Source: Lachnospiraceae bacterium (GTDB lineage Bacteria; Bacillota; Clostridia; Lachnospirales; Lachnospiraceae). From it: a stretch of 64,000 nucleotides of DNA. Below the pieces are notes generated by a model, which saw only the letters and a list, made by a program, of their open reading frames with translations, did not search any database and was not told where the DNA came from. This document shows, one piece after another, positions 31,187-38,278 of the stretch. Both the position numbers and the translations under genes were made by a program. The stretch is taken from contig JAFUJA010000014.1 of NCBI GenBank assembly GCA_017473905.1, forward strand, positions 62,001 through 126,000, in the 5' to 3' direction. Each line of letters begins with the position of its first letter. Position 1 is the first letter of the stretch.

Positions 31187-31870
31187 ATGTCATTTTTTTT
31201 CACAGAGGAAGTTTACGATGGTGTCACATCCTACCAGCCTACCGTTGCCGGCTATGGTGCTTTCGTAGCTGTTATGATTGGTGTTTTGCTCATCGCGAGC
31301 TTCATCGGAGGCGGCAAAAAGTCCGGCAAAACAGGTGCGAAACAGCTTGCCTTTTCGGCTATGGCAATGGCACTTGCAACGGTTATGTCAATGCTGAAAT
31401 TAATTGAACTCCCCATGGGCGGTTCGCTGACTCTTTGCAGCATGCTTTTTATCACTCTGGTAGGCTATTGGTTCGGTTTAAAAGCTGGTCTGATGACTGC
31501 CGTTGCATACGGTATTCTGCAGTTGATTATCGGTCCCTACATTATAACCCCCATACAGCTTATCGTGGATTATATCCTCGCATTCGGGGCATTGGGATTA
31601 TCCGGAATTTTCCGGAATGTAAAAGGCGGCCTTCTTCTGGGATACTGGGTAGGTGTTGTGGGAAGATTCGCGTTCTCCTTCCTTTCCGGAATGATTTTCT
31701 TTGGCTCCTATGCTTCCGAGTACGGAATGAGTGCGCCGGTGTATTCTGCCCTGTATAACGGCTCCTACATTTTTGCGGAGGCTTTGGTAACTACGGGAAT
31801 TCTCTGCATTCCTCCGGTAAACAAAGCATTGAAAAAGATCAAAACAATGACGGAAAACGGGAAAAATTAG
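31187..31870 (+). CDS. thiT: Thiamine transporter substrate-binding component ThiT (ECF transporter S subunit)
   Basis: This 227-residue membrane protein has six predicted helices and binds thiamine for a group II ECF transporter. The shared EcfA/EcfA'/EcfT module must be encoded elsewhere, as it is not in this window. The family motif is visible in LIELPMGGSLTLCSM, followed by GYWFGLKAG and later PIQLIVDYILAFG. The first 45 residues form an extra hydrophobic N-terminus. Control by TPP fits perfectly with the riboswitch just upstream. Confidence 0.93.
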   Translation: MSFFFTEEVYDGVTSYQPTVAGYGAFVAVMIGVLLIASFIGGGKKSGKTGAKQLAFSAMAMALATVMSMLKLIELPMGGSLTLCSMLFITLVGYWFGLKAGLMTAVAYGILQLIIGPYIITPIQLIVDYILAFGALGLSGIFRNVKGGLLLGYWVGVVGRFAFSFLSGMIFFGSYASEYGMSAPVYSALYNGSYIFAEALVTTGILCIPPVNKALKKIKTMTENGKN

Positions 31871-31889
31871 CTTTGGAACAACTCTTCCC

Positions 31890-31918
31890 TTGTAATCCCT
31901 TCGGAAATTGAGTATACT
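31890..31918 (+). promoter_or_regulatory. Putative promoter of hisC
   Basis: TTGTAA (31890-31895), a 17-nt spacer and TATACT (31913-31918) form a plausible sigma-A promoter about 100 nt before hisC. The 5' leader after it shows no known riboswitch or T-box. Confidence 0.55.
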
Positions 31919-32018
31919 AATGCAGAAAACGGTCCCGTAAAACCTGATGTTTGCGTGTCCCACCGGGATAAAAGCAAAGGGTTTACATATACTTTAAATA
32001 CGGGAACGCAGGAGGCTT

Positions 32019-33077
32019 ATGAACTGGGAAAAAAATGTACGAAGAGTAGTACCTTATGTTCCGGGAGAACAACCCAAAGCAGAAAAGGTCATTAAATTAA
32101 ATACGAACGAAAATCCTTATCCTCCCGCACCGGGTGTGCAGGCTAAAATGGTGGCGTTTGCAGACAGATTCGATGAGTTACGTCTGTATCCCAGCCCCAC
32201 GGTAGAGGATCTTGTAAAAGAGCTGGCGCTTTATCATAAAGTGCCGGAAGAGAAGGTTTTTGTGGGTGTAGGCTCTGATGATGTGCTGGCTACCGCATTC
32301 CTTACTTTTTTTAATTCTGATAAAGCAATTCTTTTTCCTGACGTAACCTATTCTTTTTATGATGTGTGGGCTGCGTTGTACGGAATTCCGTTTGAAACAA
32401 AGAAGCTTGACGGGAATTACAGAATCATTCCGGAAGATTACATGGTAGAGAATGGCGGAATTGTAATTGCCAATCCCAATGCGCCGACAGGCATTGCTCT
32501 GGGCAGGGATGTATTGGAGCGTATTATTGCGGCCAATCCGGATTCTGTAGTGATTGTGGATGAAGCTTACGTGGACTTCGGAGGTGAAAGCTGTATTCCT
32601 TTAACGGATAAATACGAGAATCTTCTCGTAGTACAGACCTTCTCCAAATCCCGTTCCATGGCAGGTTTGCGTGTGGGTGTGGCAATCGGCTCTCCTAAGC
32701 TGATTGCATATTTAAACGATGTAAAATTTTCAATCAATTCCTATACCATCAATCTTCCTACTTTGGAGTATGCAGTGGAATCCCTTCGGGATGAGGCTTA
32801 CTTCAGAAAATGTGTGGACCGGATTTGCGCCACAAGAGAATGGACGAAGGAGCAGCTTACCGCTCTGGGATATGAAGTGCTTGAGAGTAAAACCAATTTC
32901 CTTTTTGCAAAGCCTGCGGCATATACGGCAGAAGAAGTTTTTGAATATCTGAAGACAAAGCACATTTATGTACGTCACTTTAAGGGTGAGCGGGTAAAAG
33001 ATTATCTGCGCATCAGTATCGGTACGGCAGAAGAAATGCAGGAACTGATTCAGACATTAAAAGATTGGAGAAAGTAA
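32019..33077 (+). CDS. hisC: Histidinol-phosphate aminotransferase
   Basis: This 352-residue PLP enzyme of fold type I converts imidazole acetol phosphate and glutamate to histidinol phosphate in histidine synthesis. The N-terminal LNTNENPYPP block (27-36) is typical of HisC. The PLP contacts are Asn154 in NPNAPTG, Asp181 and Tyr184 in DEAYVDF, and the Schiff-base Lys210 in TFSKSRSMAGLRVG. It is not within a his operon. Its stop touches the start of the next gene. An aminotransferase with a different 2-oxo acid cannot be excluded. Confidence 0.9.
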   Translation: MNWEKNVRRVVPYVPGEQPKAEKVIKLNTNENPYPPAPGVQAKMVAFADRFDELRLYPSPTVEDLVKELALYHKVPEEKVFVGVGSDDVLATAFLTFFNSDKAILFPDVTYSFYDVWAALYGIPFETKKLDGNYRIIPEDYMVENGGIVIANPNAPTGIALGRDVLERIIAANPDSVVIVDEAYVDFGGESCIPLTDKYENLLVVQTFSKSRSMAGLRVGVAIGSPKLIAYLNDVKFSINSYTINLPTLEYAVESLRDEAYFRKCVDRICATREWTKEQLTALGYEVLESKTNFLFAKPAAYTAEEVFEYLKTKHIYVRHFKGERVKDYLRISIGTAEEMQELIQTLKDWRK

Positions 33078-33587
33078 ATGGAAGCGATTGCAACATGGTT
33101 TGCCCAGACCTTAGGGCAGTACGTAGCACCGGAATGGGTGGTTTTTATTATTTCCATGATTCCCATTTTGGAATTAAGAGGAGGACTCATTGCCGCAAGT
33201 GTATTACAGATTGATATTTGGAAGGCGATTCCTTTTTGTGTTGTAGGTAACATTATTCCCATTCCTTTTATTCTTCTTTTTATCAAGAAGATTCTTCAGT
33301 GGATGAAGGGAATCAAAGGACTTCGGGTAATTGCAAACTGGCTGGAAGACAAGGCAAATAAAAAGAGCGATGCTTTAAAGAAAGGCGAGTTCTGGGGGCT
33401 TGCTTTATTTGTGGGAATTCCCCTCCCCGGTACCGGCGCATGGACCGGTTCCCTTATTGCTGCTTTGTTTGATGTAAAACTTCCCAAAGCAGTAGGAGCT
33501 ATTCTTCTGGGAATTGTGATTGCCACGATTATCATGGCAATTGTGTCATACGGATTACTGGGTTCGGTAATGGGTATTTTTAATTAA
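33078..33587 (+). CDS. Small multidrug-export-family membrane protein (COG2426-like)
   Basis: This 169-residue membrane protein has about four segments and the family hallmark ILELRGGLIAA (about 31-41). Later GIPLPGTGAWTGS (about 114-126) repeats the glycine/proline-rich re-entrant pattern. The family is annotated as small multidrug export, with little direct evidence. The ATG follows the hisC stop directly (GTAAATG), so translation is coupled. A terminator closes the pair. Confidence 0.8.
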   Translation: MEAIATWFAQTLGQYVAPEWVVFIISMIPILELRGGLIAASVLQIDIWKAIPFCVVGNIIPIPFILLFIKKILQWMKGIKGLRVIANWLEDKANKKSDALKKGEFWGLALFVGIPLPGTGAWTGSLIAALFDVKLPKAVGAILLGIVIATIIMAIVSYGLLGSVMGIFN

Positions 33588-33597
33588 CGATAAAAGA

Positions 33598-33632
33598 AAG
33601 CTTTTATCTCTTTTCAGGGGTAAAAGCTTTTT
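33598..33632 (+). terminator. Intrinsic terminator after the hisC pair
   Basis: AAAGCTTTTA at 33598-33607 pairs with TAAAAGCTTT at 33621-33630 (10 bp), followed by TT. It lies 11 nt after the stop at 33587. Confidence 0.8.
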
Positions 33633-33649
33633 GTAAAAGCGGAGGAAAC

Positions 33650-34399
33650 ATGGAAGCTTATACAGGATTTGCGGCGCTTTATGATGCGTTTATGGAGGAT
33701 ACTCCTTACGATGAATGGAAGGAGTTTCTGATTCGGAAATTAAAAGAAAACGGAATTGAGGATGGTCTTGTTCTGGACTTGGGATGCGGCACGGGAACCC
33801 TGACGGAGGCAATGGCTGCAGAGGGATATGACATGATTGGAGTGGATATGTCCGAGGATATGCTGCAGGTTGCCCTGGAGAAAAGAGAAGCTTCCGGAGC
33901 GGATATTCTGTATCTGTGTCAGGATATGCGGGAGTTTGAACTTTACGGTACGGTAAGAGCAGTTGTCAGTGTGTGTGACAGTGTGAATTATATTACGGAA
34001 CCGGAGGAACTGAAAGAGGTATTCCGTCTGGTTAATAATTACCTGGACCCTAAGGGTGTGTTTGTTTTTGACTTTAATACGGTGTATAAGTATGAAATCT
34101 TAATCGGGGACAGCGTCATTGCGGAGAATCGTGAAGACTGCAGTTTTATCTGGGAGAATTTTTATTATCCGGAAGAACAGATGAATGAGTACGAGGTCAC
34201 CTTCTTTCAGAAAGAGGGAGAGTTGTACCGGAAGTTTACGGAGAATCATTTTCAAAGAGGATATACCTTGGATGAAATAAAAAGGCTTCTTGCGGAAGCC
34301 GGACTTGTTTTTCACGAGGCAAGGGACGGAAATGATTTCGGACCGGTCACACCGGAAAGCGGAAGAATTTTTGTGATTGCCGGAGAACAGGGAAAGTAA
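33650..34399 (+). CDS. Class I SAM-dependent methyltransferase
   Basis: This 249-residue cytoplasmic methyltransferase shows the S-adenosylmethionine site VLDLGCGTGTLTEAM (about 42-56), then the acidic loop GVDMSEDML (about 63-71) and CQDMREF. The fold is that of small-molecule or protein methyltransferases with a Methyltransf_25-type core. The target is unknown. GGAGG precedes the ATG, and hslO follows 48 nt downstream, suggesting a shared transcript. Confidence 0.82.
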   Translation: MEAYTGFAALYDAFMEDTPYDEWKEFLIRKLKENGIEDGLVLDLGCGTGTLTEAMAAEGYDMIGVDMSEDMLQVALEKREASGADILYLCQDMREFELYGTVRAVVSVCDSVNYITEPEELKEVFRLVNNYLDPKGVFVFDFNTVYKYEILIGDSVIAENREDCSFIWENFYYPEEQMNEYEVTFFQKEGELYRKFTENHFQRGYTLDEIKRLLAEAGLVFHEARDGNDFGPVTPESGRIFVIAGEQGK

Positions 34400-34447
34400 A
34401 AACATATGATACAGTCCAAAAAGCGGATTGTCGGAAAGGAATATAAA

Positions 34448-35320
34448 ATGGATAAAATCGTAAGAGCGACTGCGGCAGATGCCCAGATTCGTATTTTTAC
34501 AGCTTATACAAAAGACATGGTGGAGGAAGCCAGAACCCGGCATAATACAAGTCCCGTGGCGACTGCTGCCCTGGGTCGTCTTATGACGGCAGGTGCCATG
34601 ATGGGAAGCATGTTAAAAGGAGAAAATGATATCTTGACTCTAAGAGTCAATGCAAGTGGTCCGTTGCAGGGAATTACGGTTACTGCCAATTCCAAAGCAA
34701 TGGTAAAAGGCTATGTAGGAAATCCGGATGTGATTCTTCCTGCCAGCAAAGCAGGTAAGCTTGATGTGGGAGCTGCTGTGGGAATCGGTTTTCTTGACGT
34801 CATTAAAGATATGGGATTAAAAGAGCCTTATGTAGGACAGACAGTGTTACAGACCGGCGAAATCGGAGATGATTTAACCTATTATTTCGCCAGCTCCGAA
34901 CAGATTCCCTCCTCTGTGGGTCTGGGCGTGCTGATGAACAAAAACAACACTGTTGCCCAGGCCGGAGGTTTCATTATCCAGCTGATGCCTTTTGCCAAAG
35001 AGGAGGTTGTGGCAAAGCTTGAGGAGAATCTTGCCGGAATCAAAAGCGTAACATCCCTGCTGGAAGAGGGACATACGCCGGAAAGTCTTCTGGAGCTTTT
35101 ATGTAAAGACTTAAATCCCGTCATCATGGATGAAATGCCTACGGCGTTTTCCTGTAATTGCGGTAAGGAGCGTATGGAAAAGGCACTTATCAGCATTGGA
35201 AGGGACGAACTTCAATCCATGATTGATGATGGGGAATCTATTGAAATGAACTGTCATTTCTGTAACAGTCATTACACTTTTACCATTGAGGAACTGAAAT
35301 CAATTTTAAAACGTGCGTAA
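34448..35320 (+). CDS. hslO: Redox-regulated chaperone Hsp33
   Basis: This 290-residue cytoplasmic holdase is activated by oxidation. I start at ATG 34448 (AAAGGA upstream, MDKIVRATA, the usual Hsp33 start), because the upstream frame adds 14 residues. The C-terminal zinc switch has all four cysteines: Cys236 and Cys238 (CNC), and Cys269 and Cys272 (CHFC). The family core is visible in RLMTAGAMMGSMLKG and GYVGNP. It faces a convergent gene on the other strand. Confidence 0.96.
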   Translation: MDKIVRATAADAQIRIFTAYTKDMVEEARTRHNTSPVATAALGRLMTAGAMMGSMLKGENDILTLRVNASGPLQGITVTANSKAMVKGYVGNPDVILPASKAGKLDVGAAVGIGFLDVIKDMGLKEPYVGQTVLQTGEIGDDLTYYFASSEQIPSSVGLGVLMNKNNTVAQAGGFIIQLMPFAKEEVVAKLEENLAGIKSVTSLLEEGHTPESLLELLCKDLNPVIMDEMPTAFSCNCGKERMEKALISIGRDELQSMIDDGESIEMNCHFCNSHYTFTIEELKSILKRA

Positions 35321-35328
35321 TTTCATAA

Positions 35329-35364
35329 AAACTCCGGAAAGGATTATTCAGCAATGCTTTCCGG
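35329..35364 (-). terminator. Terminator of the convergent membrane protein gene
   Basis: CCGGAAAG (35334-35341) and CTTTCCGG (35357-35364) form an 8-bp stem that contains the stop codon of the minus-strand gene. On the minus strand AGTTTTT follows, so it ends that transcript. It could also slow hslO transcription from the other side. Confidence 0.65.
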
Positions 35365-35862
35365 TTCGGTACCGGCTTCGGTATCGTTTTCCGTGTTATC
35401 TTCGGCAGGGGCGTCAGTCTCTGCCGATGCTTTGTTTAAGGCGGCTTTTATGGCATCAAGCAGTACAAGGGAGGTGTATTTGGCGTCCTCGGGATAGGTG
35501 AGACTTTCCAAAGACTGGCTTGTGATAATCTGGTTGGTAAGGTCTTCGAAGGAAGGCTCGATAAGCGGATACATGGTTTCCAGATCATCATTTAAGTTAA
35601 TCATTTGGATGGAATTGATATTGTTTTCATCCACGGTTACTTCAATGTCTACCGTCTGGGTACCCAGTGTGATGGCACTTGTATATACGCCGGGCACATA
35701 AGACAGGGTCTCCGTGGGAACTTCGGGGGTAACATCTTCCTCTTTATCCGGGAGAAACATGATAATTAATATCACTACAAAAAGAAGCCCAAGCAAAGCG
35801 AAAATACCGGTGTAAATAATTTCTTTCAGACGTAAAACAACGATTTTGGTTTTGTTTCCCAT
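35344..35862 (-). CDS. Single-pass membrane protein with FMN-binding-like extracellular domain
   Basis: This 172-residue protein has a short basic N-terminus, one membrane helix (about 18-37), and an outside domain of about 95 residues (YVPGVYTSAITLG onward, with repeated acidic positions). The domain resembles the small FMN_bind fold of respiratory and cell-surface flavoproteins. It lacks a clear flavinylation motif ([DS]GA[ST]), so flavin binding is uncertain. An acidic E/T/D tail (about 145-172) ends it. It is a monocistronic gene with its own terminator, facing hslO and diverging from dapF. Confidence 0.6.
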   Translation of the reverse strand: MGNKTKIVVLRLKEIIYTGIFALLGLLFVVILIIMFLPDKEEDVTPEVPTETLSYVPGVYTSAITLGTQTVDIEVTVDENNINSIQMINLNDDLETMYPLIEPSFEDLTNQIITSQSLESLTYPEDAKYTSLVLLDAIKAALNKASAETDAPAEDNTENDTEAGTEPESIAE

Positions 35863-35953
35863 GATGTCCCTCTTGTTTTTTATAAGTTTTTTATAAAATA
35901 TATTTACGGCATGAAATATTTATGACCGAATCGTGGAAAAAAAGTGAAAAATC

Positions 35954-35982
35954 TTGTATTGAAATGTGTATTGTAGTAAAAT
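35954..35982 (+). promoter_or_regulatory. Promoter of dapF
   Basis: TTGTAT (35954-35959), a 17-nt spacer and TAAAAT (35977-35982) form a sigma-A-like promoter 35 nt before the dapF start codon. Confidence 0.55.
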
Positions 35983-36016
35983 AAACTGATATGTTGTGCG
36001 AAAAAGGAGAACTGTA

Positions 36017-36862
36017 ATGAAATTCACAAAAATGCACGGTTGTGGCAATGATTATGTTTATATAAAAGGCGAAGACTGGACGGGAGAAGATAAAAAGAAA
36101 CTCATCCCACTGATTAGCGACAGACACTTCGGTGTGGGCTCTGACGGCGTAATCTTCATCAACTCCTCCGATAAGGCAGATTTTGAAATGGAAATGTACA
36201 ATGCGGACGGAAGCCGTTCCCAGATGTGCGGCAACGGAATCCGCTGCGTAGGTAAATTCGTTTATGACAAAGGAATGACCGATAAAAAGGAAATTACCGT
36301 GGAGAGCTTTGGTGCGGTAAAGTACCTGACACTTTTAGAAGAAAATGGCGAAGTAAACCGGATTAAGGTAGACATGGGTGCGCCGGAATTAAAGGCGGAC
36401 AAGGTTCCCGTGGTTTGTGAGAAAGAAAATGCAATTATGGAGCCGGTTAAAGTGGGAGAGAAGACCTACCATATGACCTGTGTTTCCATGGGCAATCCCC
36501 ATGCGGTGATTTTTGTAGATGAAATCACGGATGATATGGTATGGAAGGATGGAGCTTATCTCGAGACGGCGGAATGCTTCCCGGAGCGGGCTAATATTGA
36601 ATTTATCAAGGTTGTAGACCGAAACCACATCATCATGCGTGTGTGGGAGCGGGGAAGCGGTGAGACCTATGCCTGCGGAACCGGAAGCTGTGCCAGCGTG
36701 GTAGCGGCGGTTATTAACGGATTAACCGATGAAAAGGTTAAAGTGTCCCTGGTGGGAGGAGACCTGGAAGTGGAATATAACCGACAGGAAAACAAGGTAT
36801 ATATGACCGGACCTGCCCAAACCGTGTTTGAAGGGGAACTTGATACAAAAAAATTGAAATAA
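36017..36862 (+). CDS. dapF: Diaminopimelate epimerase
   Basis: This 281-residue cytoplasmic enzyme converts LL- to meso-diaminopimelate for lysine and peptidoglycan synthesis. I start at ATG 36017 (AAAAGGAG, KFTKMHGCGNDY follows). The two-base mechanism uses Cys71 in MCGNGIRC and Cys220 in ACGTGSC, both present. The length is normal. An ECF sigma gene follows after 59 nt with its own putative promoter. Confidence 0.97.
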   Translation: MKFTKMHGCGNDYVYIKGEDWTGEDKKKLIPLISDRHFGVGSDGVIFINSSDKADFEMEMYNADGSRSQMCGNGIRCVGKFVYDKGMTDKKEITVESFGAVKYLTLLEENGEVNRIKVDMGAPELKADKVPVVCEKENAIMEPVKVGEKTYHMTCVSMGNPHAVIFVDEITDDMVWKDGAYLETAECFPERANIEFIKVVDRNHIIMRVWERGSGETYACGTGSCASVVAAVINGLTDEKVKVSLVGGDLEVEYNRQENKVYMTGPAQTVFEGELDTKKLK

Positions 36863-36881
36863 AACCATAAAATATAGGAGA

Positions 36882-36908
36882 TGAAACGTATCTCTGGTAG
36901 GAAGTCTG
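36882..36908 (+). promoter_or_regulatory. Putative ECF promoter of the second sigma operon
   Basis: TGAAAC (36882-36887), 16 nt, then GTCTG (36904-36908) matches the general ECF form (AAC box and CGTC-like box). It is unlike the TGTAAC/CGTTA pair of the first sigma gene, so the two sigma factors probably have separate targets. Confidence 0.4.
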
Positions 36909-36921
36909 AGAGGAAAAGACA

Positions 36922-37446
36922 ATGAATCAGCAGGAATTTGAAGCGTGTATTGCTCAAATCCGAAATGGTGACCGGGAAGGCCTCAGACGAATATATGAAT
37001 GCTACATGAGCTATATATATTCAGTAATTTACGGTGTTTTGATGAATCGTGAAAATGCAGAGGATGTGACTTCGGATTTTTTTATAAGAATCTGGAACAG
37101 TGCGGAAACCTATCGGCCGGGCAATGCCCATAAAGCGTGGTTGGTAACCATAGCAAGAAATATGGCGTTGGACTTTTTAAGAAAGCACAAAAAGGAAGTT
37201 CTGACGGATGACTTTGCGGAGGATACCGCAAATAGTGATGATGTGGAAGGAGAGGTACTCGGTGAAATGGGTGTGATGGAAGCACTGAACTGTTTGACCG
37301 AGGCAGAGCGTCAGGTGGTAAGCCTGAAGGTTCTGGGTGAAATGACTTTCCGTGAAATTGCTGATTTAAAGGGTATTCCCATTGGAACAATTACCTGGCG
37401 TTATCAAAATGCCATAAAGAAGCTTAAGAGGTGCGGTTATGAGTAA
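36922..37446 (+). CDS. ECF RNA polymerase sigma factor
   Basis: This 174-residue ECF sigma factor has region 2 at about 10-80 (LRRIYECYMSYIYSV and AEDVTSDFFIRIW) and region 4 at about 110-170 with helix-turn-helix blocks FREIADLKG and IGTITWRYQNAIKKLKR. GAGAGGA precedes the ATG. The anti-sigma gene starts inside its 3' end (8-nt overlap). It heads a run of eleven same-strand genes to 53963 with short gaps and no terminator, so it probably controls that whole set. Confidence 0.92.
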   Translation: MNQQEFEACIAQIRNGDREGLRRIYECYMSYIYSVIYGVLMNRENAEDVTSDFFIRIWNSAETYRPGNAHKAWLVTIARNMALDFLRKHKKEVLTDDFAEDTANSDDVEGEVLGEMGVMEALNCLTEAERQVVSLKVLGEMTFREIADLKGIPIGTITWRYQNAIKKLKRCGYE

Positions 37447-38248
37447 AAACTTTGAAGAAGCTTATAAAGCTGAGGTTTTAAATGACATACCGGATTTGTG
37501 GGACCGTATAGAAGCAGGGCTTACGCCCCGGGCTGCGGCGGTCGTCCCCGATGTGTCAGAAGCGGAGCAGACAGTTCCGGTAAAAAAGAAAAAGAAATCA
37601 TTATATAAATTTTTATATGTGGCAATGCCTGCGGCAGCAGTGGTGCTGGTATTCCTGATTAGCATTCCCGTGGTTCTTTCCATGGTTGCGGGACGGTCTT
37701 ACAGCAAGGATTCTGCACCTTCCGGGCAGAAGAAGGATGAGATTCTGAATGCAGTGGAATTTACGGATGCTTATGAAATGATTAAGGATAATTTCGTTGG
37801 GGCAGATTCCGCAGCGCAGGAAGAAATCGCAATGGAAAGTGAAACGCTTCATCAGGATGTAGTAACGGATGAAAATCTGACGGTGGAAGAAGCCTTGGTG
37901 TCAAATGAAGAAATTACTTCCGAGCCGGTTGTAAAAAATCCGGAACTTGTAACGGCAGGGAGCGAAGATGGCGAGTATCGTATCCTTCAGAAGAATTTGA
38001 AGGTAGAGGTGCTTGCAGCAGATAACGGCAGAATTTCCGTTGTGCCCGTAAGTATGGAGGCGGATGCATTCAAGTCCGTTCTTGGTGCCGGTTACGCCGG
38101 ATGCGGAGAAGGAGATTTCACCTTCTTATATTCCCTGGAAAGTGCTTGTGAACCTGAGGCAGGTAAAACATACCTTTGCAGAATTCAGGAAGAGGACGAA
38201 GGGGAAGCATTGCTTAGAATTGTATTGATTGAAGAAGTGACCCAATAA
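37439..38248 (+). CDS. Single-pass membrane protein, probable anti-sigma factor
   Basis: This 269-residue protein has a cytoplasmic N-terminus with an amphipathic helix (1-30, DIPDLWDRIEAGL), a Lys-rich stretch, a membrane helix (about 58-83) and an acidic outside domain (about 90-269). Its position after, and 8-nt overlap with, the sigma gene and its topology identify it as the anti-sigma partner. No zinc motif is present. The outside domain has no recognised fold. Confidence 0.75.
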   Translation: MSKNFEEAYKAEVLNDIPDLWDRIEAGLTPRAAAVVPDVSEAEQTVPVKKKKKSLYKFLYVAMPAAAVVLVFLISIPVVLSMVAGRSYSKDSAPSGQKKDEILNAVEFTDAYEMIKDNFVGADSAAQEEIAMESETLHQDVVTDENLTVEEALVSNEEITSEPVVKNPELVTAGSEDGEYRILQKNLKVEVLAADNGRISVVPVSMEADAFKSVLGAGYAGCGEGDFTFLYSLESACEPEAGKTYLCRIQEEDEGEALLRIVLIEEVTQ

Positions 38249-38278
38249 GGGATAAGTAAAAGGAGAATAGGAAGCGTA

